Origin: an uncultured Eubacteriales bacterium
GTDB taxonomy: Bacteria > Bacillota > Clostridia > Christensenellales > Borkfalkiaceae
Direction of reading: 5' to 3'
Length of the DNA stretch: 37,621 nucleotides
Assembly (NCBI GenBank): GCA_902797945.1
Contig: CADBUU010000080.1
Coordinates: 1 to 37,621 of the forward strand
The notes beneath the pieces are model-generated. The model was given only the letters and a program-made list of their open reading frames with translations, did not search any database and was not told where the DNA came from. Positions within the stretch are counted from its first letter, which is position 1; each line of letters begins with the position of its first letter. Positions 1 through 6,934 of the stretch are shown here, one piece after another. Both the position numbers and the translations under genes were made by a program.

Positions 1-40
1 ATTGAAAATAAAAGATTCAGCATTTTTCTAAAAAGTAGGT

Positions 41-92
41 AATTGATGGACGGAATTCGGTCGACGGAATATATCAATTCTTTCTCGTCGAC
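41..92 (-). promoter_or_regulatory. Structured 5' leader of a gene left of the window
   Basis: On the minus strand, downstream of the promoter at 129-157, 60-66 pairs perfectly with 86-92 (GTCGACG/CGTCGAC). Inside that, 67-70 pairs with 77-80. A competing helix is possible between 41-47 and 73-79 (AATTGAT/ATCAATT), which would use the hairpin interior. Mutually exclusive helices in a leader of at least 120 nt suggest an attenuator or RNA switch. I do not recognise a known riboswitch class, and the downstream gene is outside the window. Confidence 0.35.
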
Positions 93-128
93 GGTTTTAG
101 CCTTTCGTATCTAAGAGCCTCGGCTATT

Positions 129-157
129 ATTATACTATTTTTAAATTCATTTATCAA
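129..157 (-). promoter_or_regulatory. Leftward sigma-A-type promoter
   Basis: On the minus strand, TTGATA (157-152) and TATAAT (134-129) are separated by 17 bp. Transcription would start near 122 and run out of the left edge of the window, so the gene it serves is not visible. Confidence 0.55.
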
Positions 158-199
158 TCTTTTTGATACAATTAAAGTTTAAAGATAAAAGTAAATCGC

Positions 200-228
200 T
201 TGCTAAAATAATAAAAGTCTGTTAAAAT
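200..228 (+). promoter_or_regulatory. Extended -10 promoter of the phosphatase cluster
   Basis: TTGCTA (200-205), 17 bp, TAAAAT (223-228), preceded by TG at 220-221 in the TGn position. The expected start is near 235, ahead of the GGAG ribosome site at 247-250. It is one of seven TGnTAAAAT elements in the window. Confidence 0.6.
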
Positions 229-259
229 ATATAGGTAAAATATTGTGGAGAATAATGCG

Positions 260-1828
260 ATGCCTTTTGAAACTGTATGGTCTAAAAAATTGAATAAAAT
301 AAAATGGTTAATGCCCATTTTCTTCGTTTTTTCGCTTTTGCTTCTTGTTATGGGAATAGTTTTAATCATGATAAGAGGTTTCGACGGAATGAGCAAAGAG
401 TTCGCTTTTACAATAGGAGCGGATCTCTTCGGAATGGCAGTCAGCGCAACGTTGATTTTCAGTTGCGTTATGTCGAGTCGAAACAGCGATGGGGCAAGCG
501 GATATACGAGAGTTTTCGTAACTCTGCTCGTGGTAAACGCAAATGCGATGTTTCTCGACGAATGTTGCTGGATAGTTCAAGGGATGCCGGAGTTTTCGAC
601 GTGGAATTTAATTATAAACGTCTTTTTTTTCATGAACAGCGCTATGGTAGTTTATATCTTTTGGAGATACGTTACCGACGTTCTCGATTTAGAAGGGACG
701 TTTATGGGCTTTTTAAATAACGTGATGAATTATTTATTGATTCCGGCGCTTATTGCCTGTGTGGTAAATTTTTTCTATCCGTTATACTTCAAAATAGATT
801 ATCAGACGGGAGAATATATAAGGTCGTCCGAGACGTGGATATTAAGCCAGATATATCTCGCCGCAGGCGTTATTTCGGCGGTTTTGGCGTTTATTTTTTC
901 CAAGGTCAATCTCAAAACCAAACTCGTCGCCGGCTCATTTGTGTCGATACCTTTACTTAATCAGATTCTTACCAGAGCGTCTTTCGGTATTTCCACGCAA
1001 TACGCAGCGACTTTGGTTTCCATAGTTTTAATCTACGGAATGTTATTTTCCGATAGGGAAAAGATACTCTCTACCACGGGAAAAGAACTCGCCCTTGCGA
1101 CGAGGATACAGTCGGATATGCTTCCAAATATTTTCCCGCCATTCCCCGAAAGGACGGAGATAGATATTTACGCTTCTATGAATCCTGCGAAGGAAGTAGG
1201 CGGAGATTTTTACGATTTCTTTCTTATCGACGACAATACGCTCGCAATAGTAATAGCCGACGTTTCGGGTAAAGGAATTCCTGCGGCATTATTTATGATG
1301 GTTTCAAAAATTCTCGTTCAGAACTACGCAATGATGAACGCTTCGCCCAAATCGGTATTAGAGTCTGTAAACCGTCAGATATGCGAAAATAACCACGCCG
1401 ATATGTTCGTTACCGTATGGCTTGGAATGCTCGATCTTACAACGGGGGTTCTGACTGCCGCAAACGCAGGACACGAATATCCCGTAATGAAGAAAAAAGG
1501 CGGGCAGTTCGAATACGTTATGGATAAACACGGTTTCGTTATCGGCGGTATGAAATCGCTTAAATATTCCGAATATCAACTTAAAATGGAACCGGGATCT
1601 AAATTATTCGTATATACCGACGGCGTTTTGGAGGCTACCAATAAATCGAGCGAACTGTTCGGCAAGGATAGGCTTTTGGAAGCTCTCGCAAAAGCGGAAA
1701 ATGACAATCCCGAAGAGGTTTTAAAGCGCGTCAGAGAGGAAATAGATGTTTTTGTGGGCGACGCTCCGCAATTCGATGATATAACAATGCTTTGCTTACA
1801 ATATAACGGTAAAGGAGAACAAAGATGA
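260..1828 (+). CDS. Membrane-bound PP2C/SpoIIE-family serine phosphatase (RsbU-like)
   Basis: A 522-residue protein. The N-terminal half (about residues 10-265) holds roughly eight hydrophobic segments. A short helical linker follows, containing RIQSDMLP, the usual entry to RsbU/SpoIIE phosphatase domains. The catalytic domain shows the metal-binding acidic motifs EVGGDFYDFF, IADVSGKG, a TDGVLEA segment and FDDITML. By family knowledge such enzymes dephosphorylate STAS anti-sigma antagonists, here presumably in response to a signal sensed in the membrane. The ATG at 260 is preferred over the upstream GTG at 245, because GGAG at 247-250 lies nine bases before 260 and falls inside the longer reading. 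The stop overlaps the start of the kinase gene (ATGA), so the two are translationally coupled. The sensor part resembles nothing I can name. Confidence 0.9.
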   Translation: MPFETVWSKKLNKIKWLMPIFFVFSLLLLVMGIVLIMIRGFDGMSKEFAFTIGADLFGMAVSATLIFSCVMSSRNSDGASGYTRVFVTLLVVNANAMFLDECCWIVQGMPEFSTWNLIINVFFFMNSAMVVYIFWRYVTDVLDLEGTFMGFLNNVMNYLLIPALIACVVNFFYPLYFKIDYQTGEYIRSSETWILSQIYLAAGVISAVLAFIFSKVNLKTKLVAGSFVSIPLLNQILTRASFGISTQYAATLVSIVLIYGMLFSDREKILSTTGKELALATRIQSDMLPNIFPPFPERTEIDIYASMNPAKEVGGDFYDFFLIDDNTLAIVIADVSGKGIPAALFMMVSKILVQNYAMMNASPKSVLESVNRQICENNHADMFVTVWLGMLDLTTGVLTAANAGHEYPVMKKKGGQFEYVMDKHGFVIGGMKSLKYSEYQLKMEPGSKLFVYTDGVLEATNKSSELFGKDRLLEALAKAENDNPEEVLKRVREEIDVFVGDAPQFDDITMLCLQYNGKGEQR

Positions 1829-2235
1829 GCAAAGAAATCACTGTAAACGCAACTCTCGACAATCTCGGAAAAGTAACCGAATTCGTAAACGGCGAACTTG
1901 AAAAACTCAATTGTCCCTTAAAAGCGCAGATGCAGATCGACGTCGCTATCGACGAACTTTTCGCAAATATCGCCAACTACGCTTATAATCCCGAAGTCGG
2001 CGAAGCGACCGTTTCGGTTAGGACCGAAGAAGATCCGCTCGCAGTCGTAATCACCTTTAAGGATAACGGAAAGCCTTACGATCCCCTTTCCAATGCCGAG
2101 CCCGATGTAAACGCGTCGGTCGAGGACAGAAAAATAGGCGGACTCGGGATTTTTATCGTCAAAAAAACTATGGACGATATAGTTTACGAATATAAAGACG
2201 GACAAAATATATTAAAAATAAAAAAGAATATGTAA
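1825..2235 (+). CDS. RsbW/SpoIIAB-type anti-sigma serine kinase
   Basis: A 136-residue single-domain GHKL ATPase. The N-box DVAIDELFANIANYAY, the G1 box DNGKPYDP and the G2 box GGLGIFIVKKTMD are all present. In this family the protein phosphorylates a STAS antagonist and sequesters a target, often a sigma factor. It overlaps the phosphatase gene by four bases and lies two genes before a protein with a STAS domain, so kinase, phosphatase and antagonist are encoded together. No sigma factor is nearby, so the final target is unknown: it could be a distant sigma factor or the neighbouring enzymes. Confidence 0.88.
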   Translation: MSKEITVNATLDNLGKVTEFVNGELEKLNCPLKAQMQIDVAIDELFANIANYAYNPEVGEATVSVRTEEDPLAVVITFKDNGKPYDPLSNAEPDVNASVEDRKIGGLGIFIVKKTMDDIVYEYKDGQNILKIKKNM

Positions 2236-2250
2236 TTAAAGGAACGCGCA

Positions 2251-2817
2251 ATGGATATTTTTGACAAGGCAATTATTTTCTCTGTAAACGCGCATTCGGG
2301 CATGGTCAGAAAGACTAAGACTACGCCGTATATCCTTCATCCGATGGAAGTCGCGACTATCGTCGGAACGATGACGAGCGACAGAGAAGTTCTTGCGGCG
2401 GCGATTTTACACGATACGGTAGAAGACACATCCGCAACGGCTGAGGAAATAAAAGAAAAATTCGGAGAGCGCATAGCGACGCTTGTCGCTTCGGAAACCG
2501 AGGATAAAAGAATAGAAATGGCGCCCGAAGACAGTTGGGAAATACGAAAAAAAGAATCGCTTGAAGTTCTCCGTAGAAGCGACGATATAAACGTAAAGAT
2601 ACTCTGGATGGGAGATAAACTCGCAAACGTAAGATCTTTTTATCGGGCATGGAGAGAAAAAGGAAACGACCTTTGGTTGGATTTTCATCAAAAAGACGCA
2701 TCGAAGCAGGCATGGTATTACAGAACCATCGCAGAGTTAACCATTGAACTCGACAACACCGACGCTTGGAAAGAATACAATAATTTAATAAATTTGATTT
2801 TTAAAGGAGTAAAATAA
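2251..2817 (+). CDS. SpoT/MESH1-like HD-domain phosphohydrolase
   Basis: A 188-residue stand-alone HD protein. The N-terminal third carries the (p)ppGpp-hydrolase pattern: H near residue 15, RKTKTTPYILHPMEVA, and the HD pair in AAILHDTVEDT, followed by an ExxxxFGxxIA segment. No synthetase, TGS or ACT domain follows, so it matches small alarmone hydrolases (MESH1 type) in length and layout. It lies 15 bp after the RsbW-like kinase and one base before the STAS-kinase gene, in the same orientation, so it is probably part of the same transcript. The substrate is inferred from family, and other pyrophosphate nucleotides are possible. Confidence 0.82.
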   Translation: MDIFDKAIIFSVNAHSGMVRKTKTTPYILHPMEVATIVGTMTSDREVLAAAILHDTVEDTSATAEEIKEKFGERIATLVASETEDKRIEMAPEDSWEIRKKESLEVLRRSDDINVKILWMGDKLANVRSFYRAWREKGNDLWLDFHQKDASKQAWYYRTIAELTIELDNTDAWKEYNNLINLIFKGVK

Positions 2818-2818
2818 T

Positions 2819-4003
2819 ATGAACGAAGTTAAGATGAATGTAGAAGGAAAAATCATTACGGTTTTTTTAAGCGGACGTATAGATTCGGCTAACGCTCCGA
2901 CCGCTGAAAAGGAAATAACCGATTTCCGTTCGAAAAATCCCGCAAATACGATAGTCGTGGATTGCGACAAACTCGAATATATTTCGAGCGCCGGATTGCG
3001 TATTATTCTCAGACTGAAAAAAGAAACTCCCGATACTACTCTTATAAATGTTAATCCGGACGTTTACGAGATATTCGATATGACCGGTTTTACCGAAATA
3101 ATGGATATAAAAAAAGCGTATAGAGTGATTTCTGTCGATGGGTGCGAAGTTATCGGTCAAGGCGCAAACGGTAAAGTTTACCGTATAGATAAAGATACTA
3201 TCGTAAAAGTTTACTTAAATCCCGACGCCCTTCCCGAAATACACAGAGAAAGAGAACTTGCGAGAACAGCGTTCGTCCTCGGTATTCCTACGGCTATTCC
3301 TTACGACGTCGTTCGTATAAGCGACGGGGGTTACGGCTCTGTATTCGAACTGTTGAACGCCAAAAGTTTTGCGAAACTTTTATCGAGCGGTGAAAAGAGT
3401 CTCGACGAAATCGCCGAAATGAGCGTTAAACTCTTAAAGACCATACATTCGACGGTAGTAAAGCCGGAAAGTATGCCCGATATGAAAGAAATAGGCGTAA
3501 ATTGGGTAAAATTCTTAAAGGACTATCTTCCGGAGGACAGTTACGCTAAACTTTATTCTTTCGTTACGGCTATTCCCGAAGACAATCATATGCTTCACGG
3601 AGATTATCACGTCAAAAACGTAATGCTCCAAAACGGCGAATGTCTGCTTATCGATATGGATACTCTTTGCCACGGGCATCCGGTATTTGAATTCGCAAGC
3701 ATATATAACGCCTACGTCGGATACAGCGATCTCGACCACGCTATGACCGAATCTTTCCTCGGGCTTAAAAGAGAGGTTACGGTAGAACTCTGGAATAAAA
3801 TACTTGCGCTCTATTTTAAAGGCGAAAGCGAAGAAAAAATCGCCGACGTCGCAAATAAGGCTATGGTAATCGGTTACGTTCGTAATATGAGGAGAACGAT
3901 TCGCAGAAACGGTTTCGATACCGAACAGGGCAGAGCGACCATTGAAAACTGCAAGAACAAAATTATCGATTTGTTATCTAAAATCGACAGCCTTATCTTT
4001 TGA
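2819..4003 (+). CDS. STAS anti-sigma antagonist domain fused to APH/choline-kinase-like phosphotransferase
   Basis: A 394-residue two-domain protein. Residues 1-105 are a STAS domain with the conserved ISSAGLR loop, in which S56 or S57 would be the site phosphorylated by an RsbW-type kinase. Residues about 110-390 are a kinase of the aminoglycoside/choline kinase fold: Gly-rich GQGANGKVYRI at 113-123, the ATP lysine in IVKVY near 130, catalytic HGDYHVKN at 260-267 and the metal-binding IDMD at 278-281. The key kinase residues are intact. The kinase part resembles the TIGR02172-type family, whose substrate I do not know. The fusion suggests that the partner switch regulates, or is read out by, a small-molecule kinase. 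It begins one base after the HD gene. Confidence 0.85.
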   Translation: MNEVKMNVEGKIITVFLSGRIDSANAPTAEKEITDFRSKNPANTIVVDCDKLEYISSAGLRIILRLKKETPDTTLINVNPDVYEIFDMTGFTEIMDIKKAYRVISVDGCEVIGQGANGKVYRIDKDTIVKVYLNPDALPEIHRERELARTAFVLGIPTAIPYDVVRISDGGYGSVFELLNAKSFAKLLSSGEKSLDEIAEMSVKLLKTIHSTVVKPESMPDMKEIGVNWVKFLKDYLPEDSYAKLYSFVTAIPEDNHMLHGDYHVKNVMLQNGECLLIDMDTLCHGHPVFEFASIYNAYVGYSDLDHAMTESFLGLKREVTVELWNKILALYFKGESEEKIADVANKAMVIGYVRNMRRTIRRNGFDTEQGRATIENCKNKIIDLLSKIDSLIF

Positions 4004-4033
4004 AGATTTAATTTTTAGAAATATTTTACGGCA

Positions 4034-4915
4034 ATGAACTTGGGAGAGATATTTTTAGACAGTTTAATAGATTGCGCGAAGATGCTTCCACTCATTTTTC
4101 TCACTTATATTATTATCGAGATAATTGAGAGAAAGGCGGACTTTGCAAAACACGGCAAATTTCTCGAAGGGAAATTTGCGCCTCTCCTCGGTTCGCTTGC
4201 CGGGGTTTTTCCGCAATGCGGAGTAAGCGTAATGTCGGCGAAACTGCTCGAAAAGGGGCTTATAGGCGCAGGAACGCTTTTAAGCGTCTTTATCGCGACT
4301 TCCGACGAGGCTTTTTCCATACTTATCGCAAGCGATAAAAGGATGGATATTCTTCCCCTCATGGGGATAAAAATACTCCTCGCCGTAGTCATAGGTTATG
4401 CGGTAAACGCCTTGGTTAAAAAGCGTATAGTTTACGATAAAGGCGATACGTTCGGACACGAAGAGGTGTGCGCCCATTGTCACGACCACGTTCACGCCGA
4501 AGGTAAATATTCATGGATATCGAAATATATCCTCATCCCTTTACTACACGCTTTTCAAACCTTTTTATACGTCTTTGTCGTAACGTTCGTGTTCGGAATA
4601 TTTTTCGGAGAAGAAGGACTTATCGGCGAGGAAAAATTTACGGAGTTTTTATCCGTTTCAAAATATTTCGGACCTTTCGTTTCTTCGCTTATAGGGCTTA
4701 TACCCAACTGCGCGTCGTCAGCCGTCATAACGTCCGCCTACGTTAACGGAGCGATATCTTTCGGCTCAATGTTTGCGGGGCTCGTCTCCAACGCAGGAGT
4801 GGGACTTGCGGTATTATTTAAAAATACGGCGAAAATAAAAAGGAATTTACTTATTTTATTAGCCCTTTATCTTATCGGTTCCGTATCCGGACTTATTATC
4901 AATCTTGTTATCTAA
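4034..4915 (+). CDS. ArsP_2-family putative heavy-metal/manganese exporter
   Basis: A 293-residue membrane protein with about eight to ten hydrophobic segments in two blocks, separated by a cytoplasmic or surface loop near residues 137-155 (CAHCHDHVHAEGK) rich in His and Cys. The two halves share a motif of the type FPQCGVSVMSAKL (first half) and IPNCASSAVITSAY (second half), an internal repeat typical of the ArsP_2 (10TM putative heavy-metal exporter) family. The His/Cys loop is a plausible metal-binding sensor. The gene starts 30 bp after the STAS-kinase gene in the same direction and may be co-transcribed, though no strong ribosome site is visible. The metal is not determined by the sequence. 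Confidence 0.75.
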   Translation: MNLGEIFLDSLIDCAKMLPLIFLTYIIIEIIERKADFAKHGKFLEGKFAPLLGSLAGVFPQCGVSVMSAKLLEKGLIGAGTLLSVFIATSDEAFSILIASDKRMDILPLMGIKILLAVVIGYAVNALVKKRIVYDKGDTFGHEEVCAHCHDHVHAEGKYSWISKYILIPLLHAFQTFLYVFVVTFVFGIFFGEEGLIGEEKFTEFLSVSKYFGPFVSSLIGLIPNCASSAVITSAYVNGAISFGSMFAGLVSNAGVGLAVLFKNTAKIKRNLLILLALYLIGSVSGLIINLVI

Positions 4916-4940
4916 CGGAATATAATATAAAGGTGAGAAA

Positions 4941-6290
4941 ATGACTGCCGAAGAAAAATTCAATTATCTTACTTGCGGCAACGTAAAAAAACTTATATTG
5001 AAATTTGCGGCCCCGACGGTGCTTACGATGCTCGTAACCACCTTTTACAATATGGCAGACGCATTTTTTGTCGGAATGATAAATCCGAGCGCCTCGGGCG
5101 CCGTAAGCGTTATATTTTCGTTTATGGCGATTATTCAGGCGTGCGGATTTTTTTTCGGGCACGGCTCGGGTAATTATATTTCGAGAAAACTCGGAGAGGG
5201 CAACAGGGAAGAAGCTGAAAAAATGGCGGTTACGGGATTTACGTTATCCCTTCTTTTCGGGGCTTTAATATCAGTCGTCGGACTTATATCTATAGATGGT
5301 TTGGCGACGATACTCGGTTCAACGTCGACTATCAAGCCTTATGCGATAGAATATCTCAGGTTTATCCTTATCGGCGCTCCGTATATGACCGCCGCTTTAA
5401 CTTTGAACAATCAACTTCGTTTTCAAGGTAGCGCAATATACGCTATGATAGGAATGTGTTCGGGTGGAATTATAAACGTCGGTCTCGACGCTTGGTTTAT
5501 ATCCGGACTTCAAATGGGGACGTCGGGAGCCGGACTTGCGACGGCAATAAGCCAACTATGTTCTTTTCTTTTATTGCTTTTGGGAACGCTGAGAGGGGGA
5601 AATATAAGGCTTAATTTTAAAAAATTATCGTTGAAAGGCTTTTATTTCGGAGAAATAACGAGGGGAGGGCTTCCCTCTCTCGGAAGGCAAGGAATATCCG
5701 CTTTGGCGGTTACTTTTTTAAATCACGCTTGTTCTTTGGTCGTTTCTCCTTCCGACGAACTTATTGCGGCAATGGGGATCGTGGCGAAAGTGACGGGGTT
5801 CTTTTCTTCGGCGATAATCGGCTTCGGTCAAGGCTTTCAACCAATTTGCGGATTTAATTACGGGGCAAAAAAATACGATAGGGTTAGGGAAGGATTTTAT
5901 TTCAGCGTGACGGTAACTACGATTTTTGCGGCATTGTCGGGGCTTTTCGGAACGATTTTCGCCGATAAAATAATTTTTATTTTTACCGATAGTCAAAAAG
6001 TCGTAGAATTCGGAAGGTTGGCAATGATTGCGCAATGTTCGGTGTTTTTTCTTACCAGTTTTATAACTATTTTAAATATGCTTTTGCAAAATATCGGAAA
6101 AGTCGTCCCGGCGACTTTATTGTCGGTTGCAAGACAGGGACTGTTTTTTATTCCCATACTTGCCGTCTTTTCCGCTCTGTTCGGTGTGACGGGGCTATCT
6201 ATCGCTCAAGCGTGTTCCGACGTCCTTACGTTTATAATAGCCGTATTTATTCTTATCAAAACTTTATCAAACTCTTTACGAAGAAGATAA
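4941..6290 (+). CDS. MATE-family multidrug/cation exporter
   Basis: A 449-residue integral membrane protein with about twelve hydrophobic segments in two homologous halves, the normal length and plan of MatE transporters. Typical pieces are the N-terminal KLILKFAAPTVLTMLV stretch, PSASGAVSVIFSFMAI, and the second-half QGISALAVTFLNHA and GFGQGFQPICGFNYGA. It is expected to export cationic drugs or metabolites by Na+ or H+ antiport, but the substrate cannot be read from sequence. AGGTGAG at 4932-4938 precedes the start. The gap to the metal exporter is only 25 bp, suggesting an exporter pair on one transcript. Confidence 0.9.
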   Translation: MTAEEKFNYLTCGNVKKLILKFAAPTVLTMLVTTFYNMADAFFVGMINPSASGAVSVIFSFMAIIQACGFFFGHGSGNYISRKLGEGNREEAEKMAVTGFTLSLLFGALISVVGLISIDGLATILGSTSTIKPYAIEYLRFILIGAPYMTAALTLNNQLRFQGSAIYAMIGMCSGGIINVGLDAWFISGLQMGTSGAGLATAISQLCSFLLLLLGTLRGGNIRLNFKKLSLKGFYFGEITRGGLPSLGRQGISALAVTFLNHACSLVVSPSDELIAAMGIVAKVTGFFSSAIIGFGQGFQPICGFNYGAKKYDRVREGFYFSVTVTTIFAALSGLFGTIFADKIIFIFTDSQKVVEFGRLAMIAQCSVFFLTSFITILNMLLQNIGKVVPATLLSVARQGLFFIPILAVFSALFGVTGLSIAQACSDVLTFIIAVFILIKTLSNSLRRR

Positions 6291-6303
6291 AAAATGATAT
6301 AAT
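6275..6303 (+). promoter_or_regulatory. Extended -10 promoter of dut
   Basis: TTTACG (6275-6280), 17 bp, TATAAT (6298-6303), with TG at 6295-6296 forming TGATATAAT. It overlaps the last codons and stop of the MATE gene and gives dut its own start about 55 bp upstream. Confidence 0.55.
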
Positions 6304-6363
6304 AGAAGAAAATTGAATTTTTATTACAAAATAAACTTAAAATCAGCCTATATGGAGGGGTTT

Positions 6364-6801
6364 ATGCAAATAAAAGTCAAAAAACTTTGCGATAGGGCTA
6401 TTCTTCCGGAATACGGAACGGAAGGAGCGGCGGGAGGCGATCTTCGTTCCGCCGAAGAAAAAGCGATAACCATTAAACCGAAGGAAACCGCCTTAATAGG
6501 TACGGGACTTGCCGTCGCAATTCCCGAAGGCTTCGTCGGGTTGGTCTACGCAAGGAGCGGACTTGCCTCGAAAAGAGGTCTTGCCCCGGCGAATAAAGTA
6601 GGCGTCATAGACAGCGATTATAGGGGAGAGATAAAAGTCGCGTTATACAATCAAAGCGATTGTGTTCAGACAGTCGAGCCGGGCGAAAGAATCGCTCAAC
6701 TCGTCGTCGCTCCTTATATAAAAGCGGAGTATTATGAAACCGATGAACTCGAAAAAACCGTCAGAGGAGAGGGCGGTTTCGGCTCAACCGGCAAGAAATA
6801 G
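6364..6801 (+). CDS. dut: Deoxyuridine 5'-triphosphate nucleotidohydrolase
   Basis: Trimeric-type dUTPase of 145 residues, the usual length. Conserved motifs are seen in order: AAGGDL (22-27), ARSGLASKRG (63-72), GVIDSDYRGEI (80-90), GERIAQLVV (107-115) and the C-terminal arm RGEGGFGSTG (134-143). It hydrolyses dUTP to dUMP and PPi, keeping uracil out of DNA and supplying dTMP synthesis. A uracil-DNA glycosylase is encoded 17 kb away in the same window. The ATG at 6364 is chosen because GGAGG at 6354-6358 sits five bases upstream. Longer readings from 6313 (TTG) or 6352 would cover the ribosome site. Confidence 0.95.
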   Translation: MQIKVKKLCDRAILPEYGTEGAAGGDLRSAEEKAITIKPKETALIGTGLAVAIPEGFVGLVYARSGLASKRGLAPANKVGVIDSDYRGEIKVALYNQSDCVQTVEPGERIAQLVVAPYIKAEYYETDELEKTVRGEGGFGSTGKK

Positions 6802-6863
6802 TCGCTAAAAGGCGAATAAAAAGAAATTTCATTAAAAATATAAATATTTTTAGCGATATTATA

Positions 6864-6892
6864 TTGACAAAAAACGCCTGAATTGTTAAAAT
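6864..6892 (+). promoter_or_regulatory. Promoter of the surface protein
   Basis: TTGACA (6864-6869), 17 bp, TAAAAT (6887-6892) with TG at 6884-6885. It is the best example of the TGnTAAAAT class. A 9-bp inverted repeat (TCGCTAAAA 6802-6810 and 6848-6856) lies just upstream, between the dut stop and the promoter. Confidence 0.75.
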
Positions 6893-6934
6893 ATAATAGT
6901 ATATTCGTAAATTACGATTATTAGGAGTATTCAG

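Noticed and set aside
245-259. GTG start at 245 for the phosphatase
   Set aside because: It includes the GGAG ribosome site (247-250), which is correctly spaced for ATG 260.
6313-6363. TTG start at 6313 or ATG at 6352 for dut
   Set aside because: The dUTPase family begins at MQIKVKKL, and GGAGG at 6354-6358 serves ATG 6364.
6802-6856. 9-bp inverted repeat after dut as a terminator
   Set aside because: The 37-nt loop is too long and no T tract follows. It is mentioned only with the promoter.
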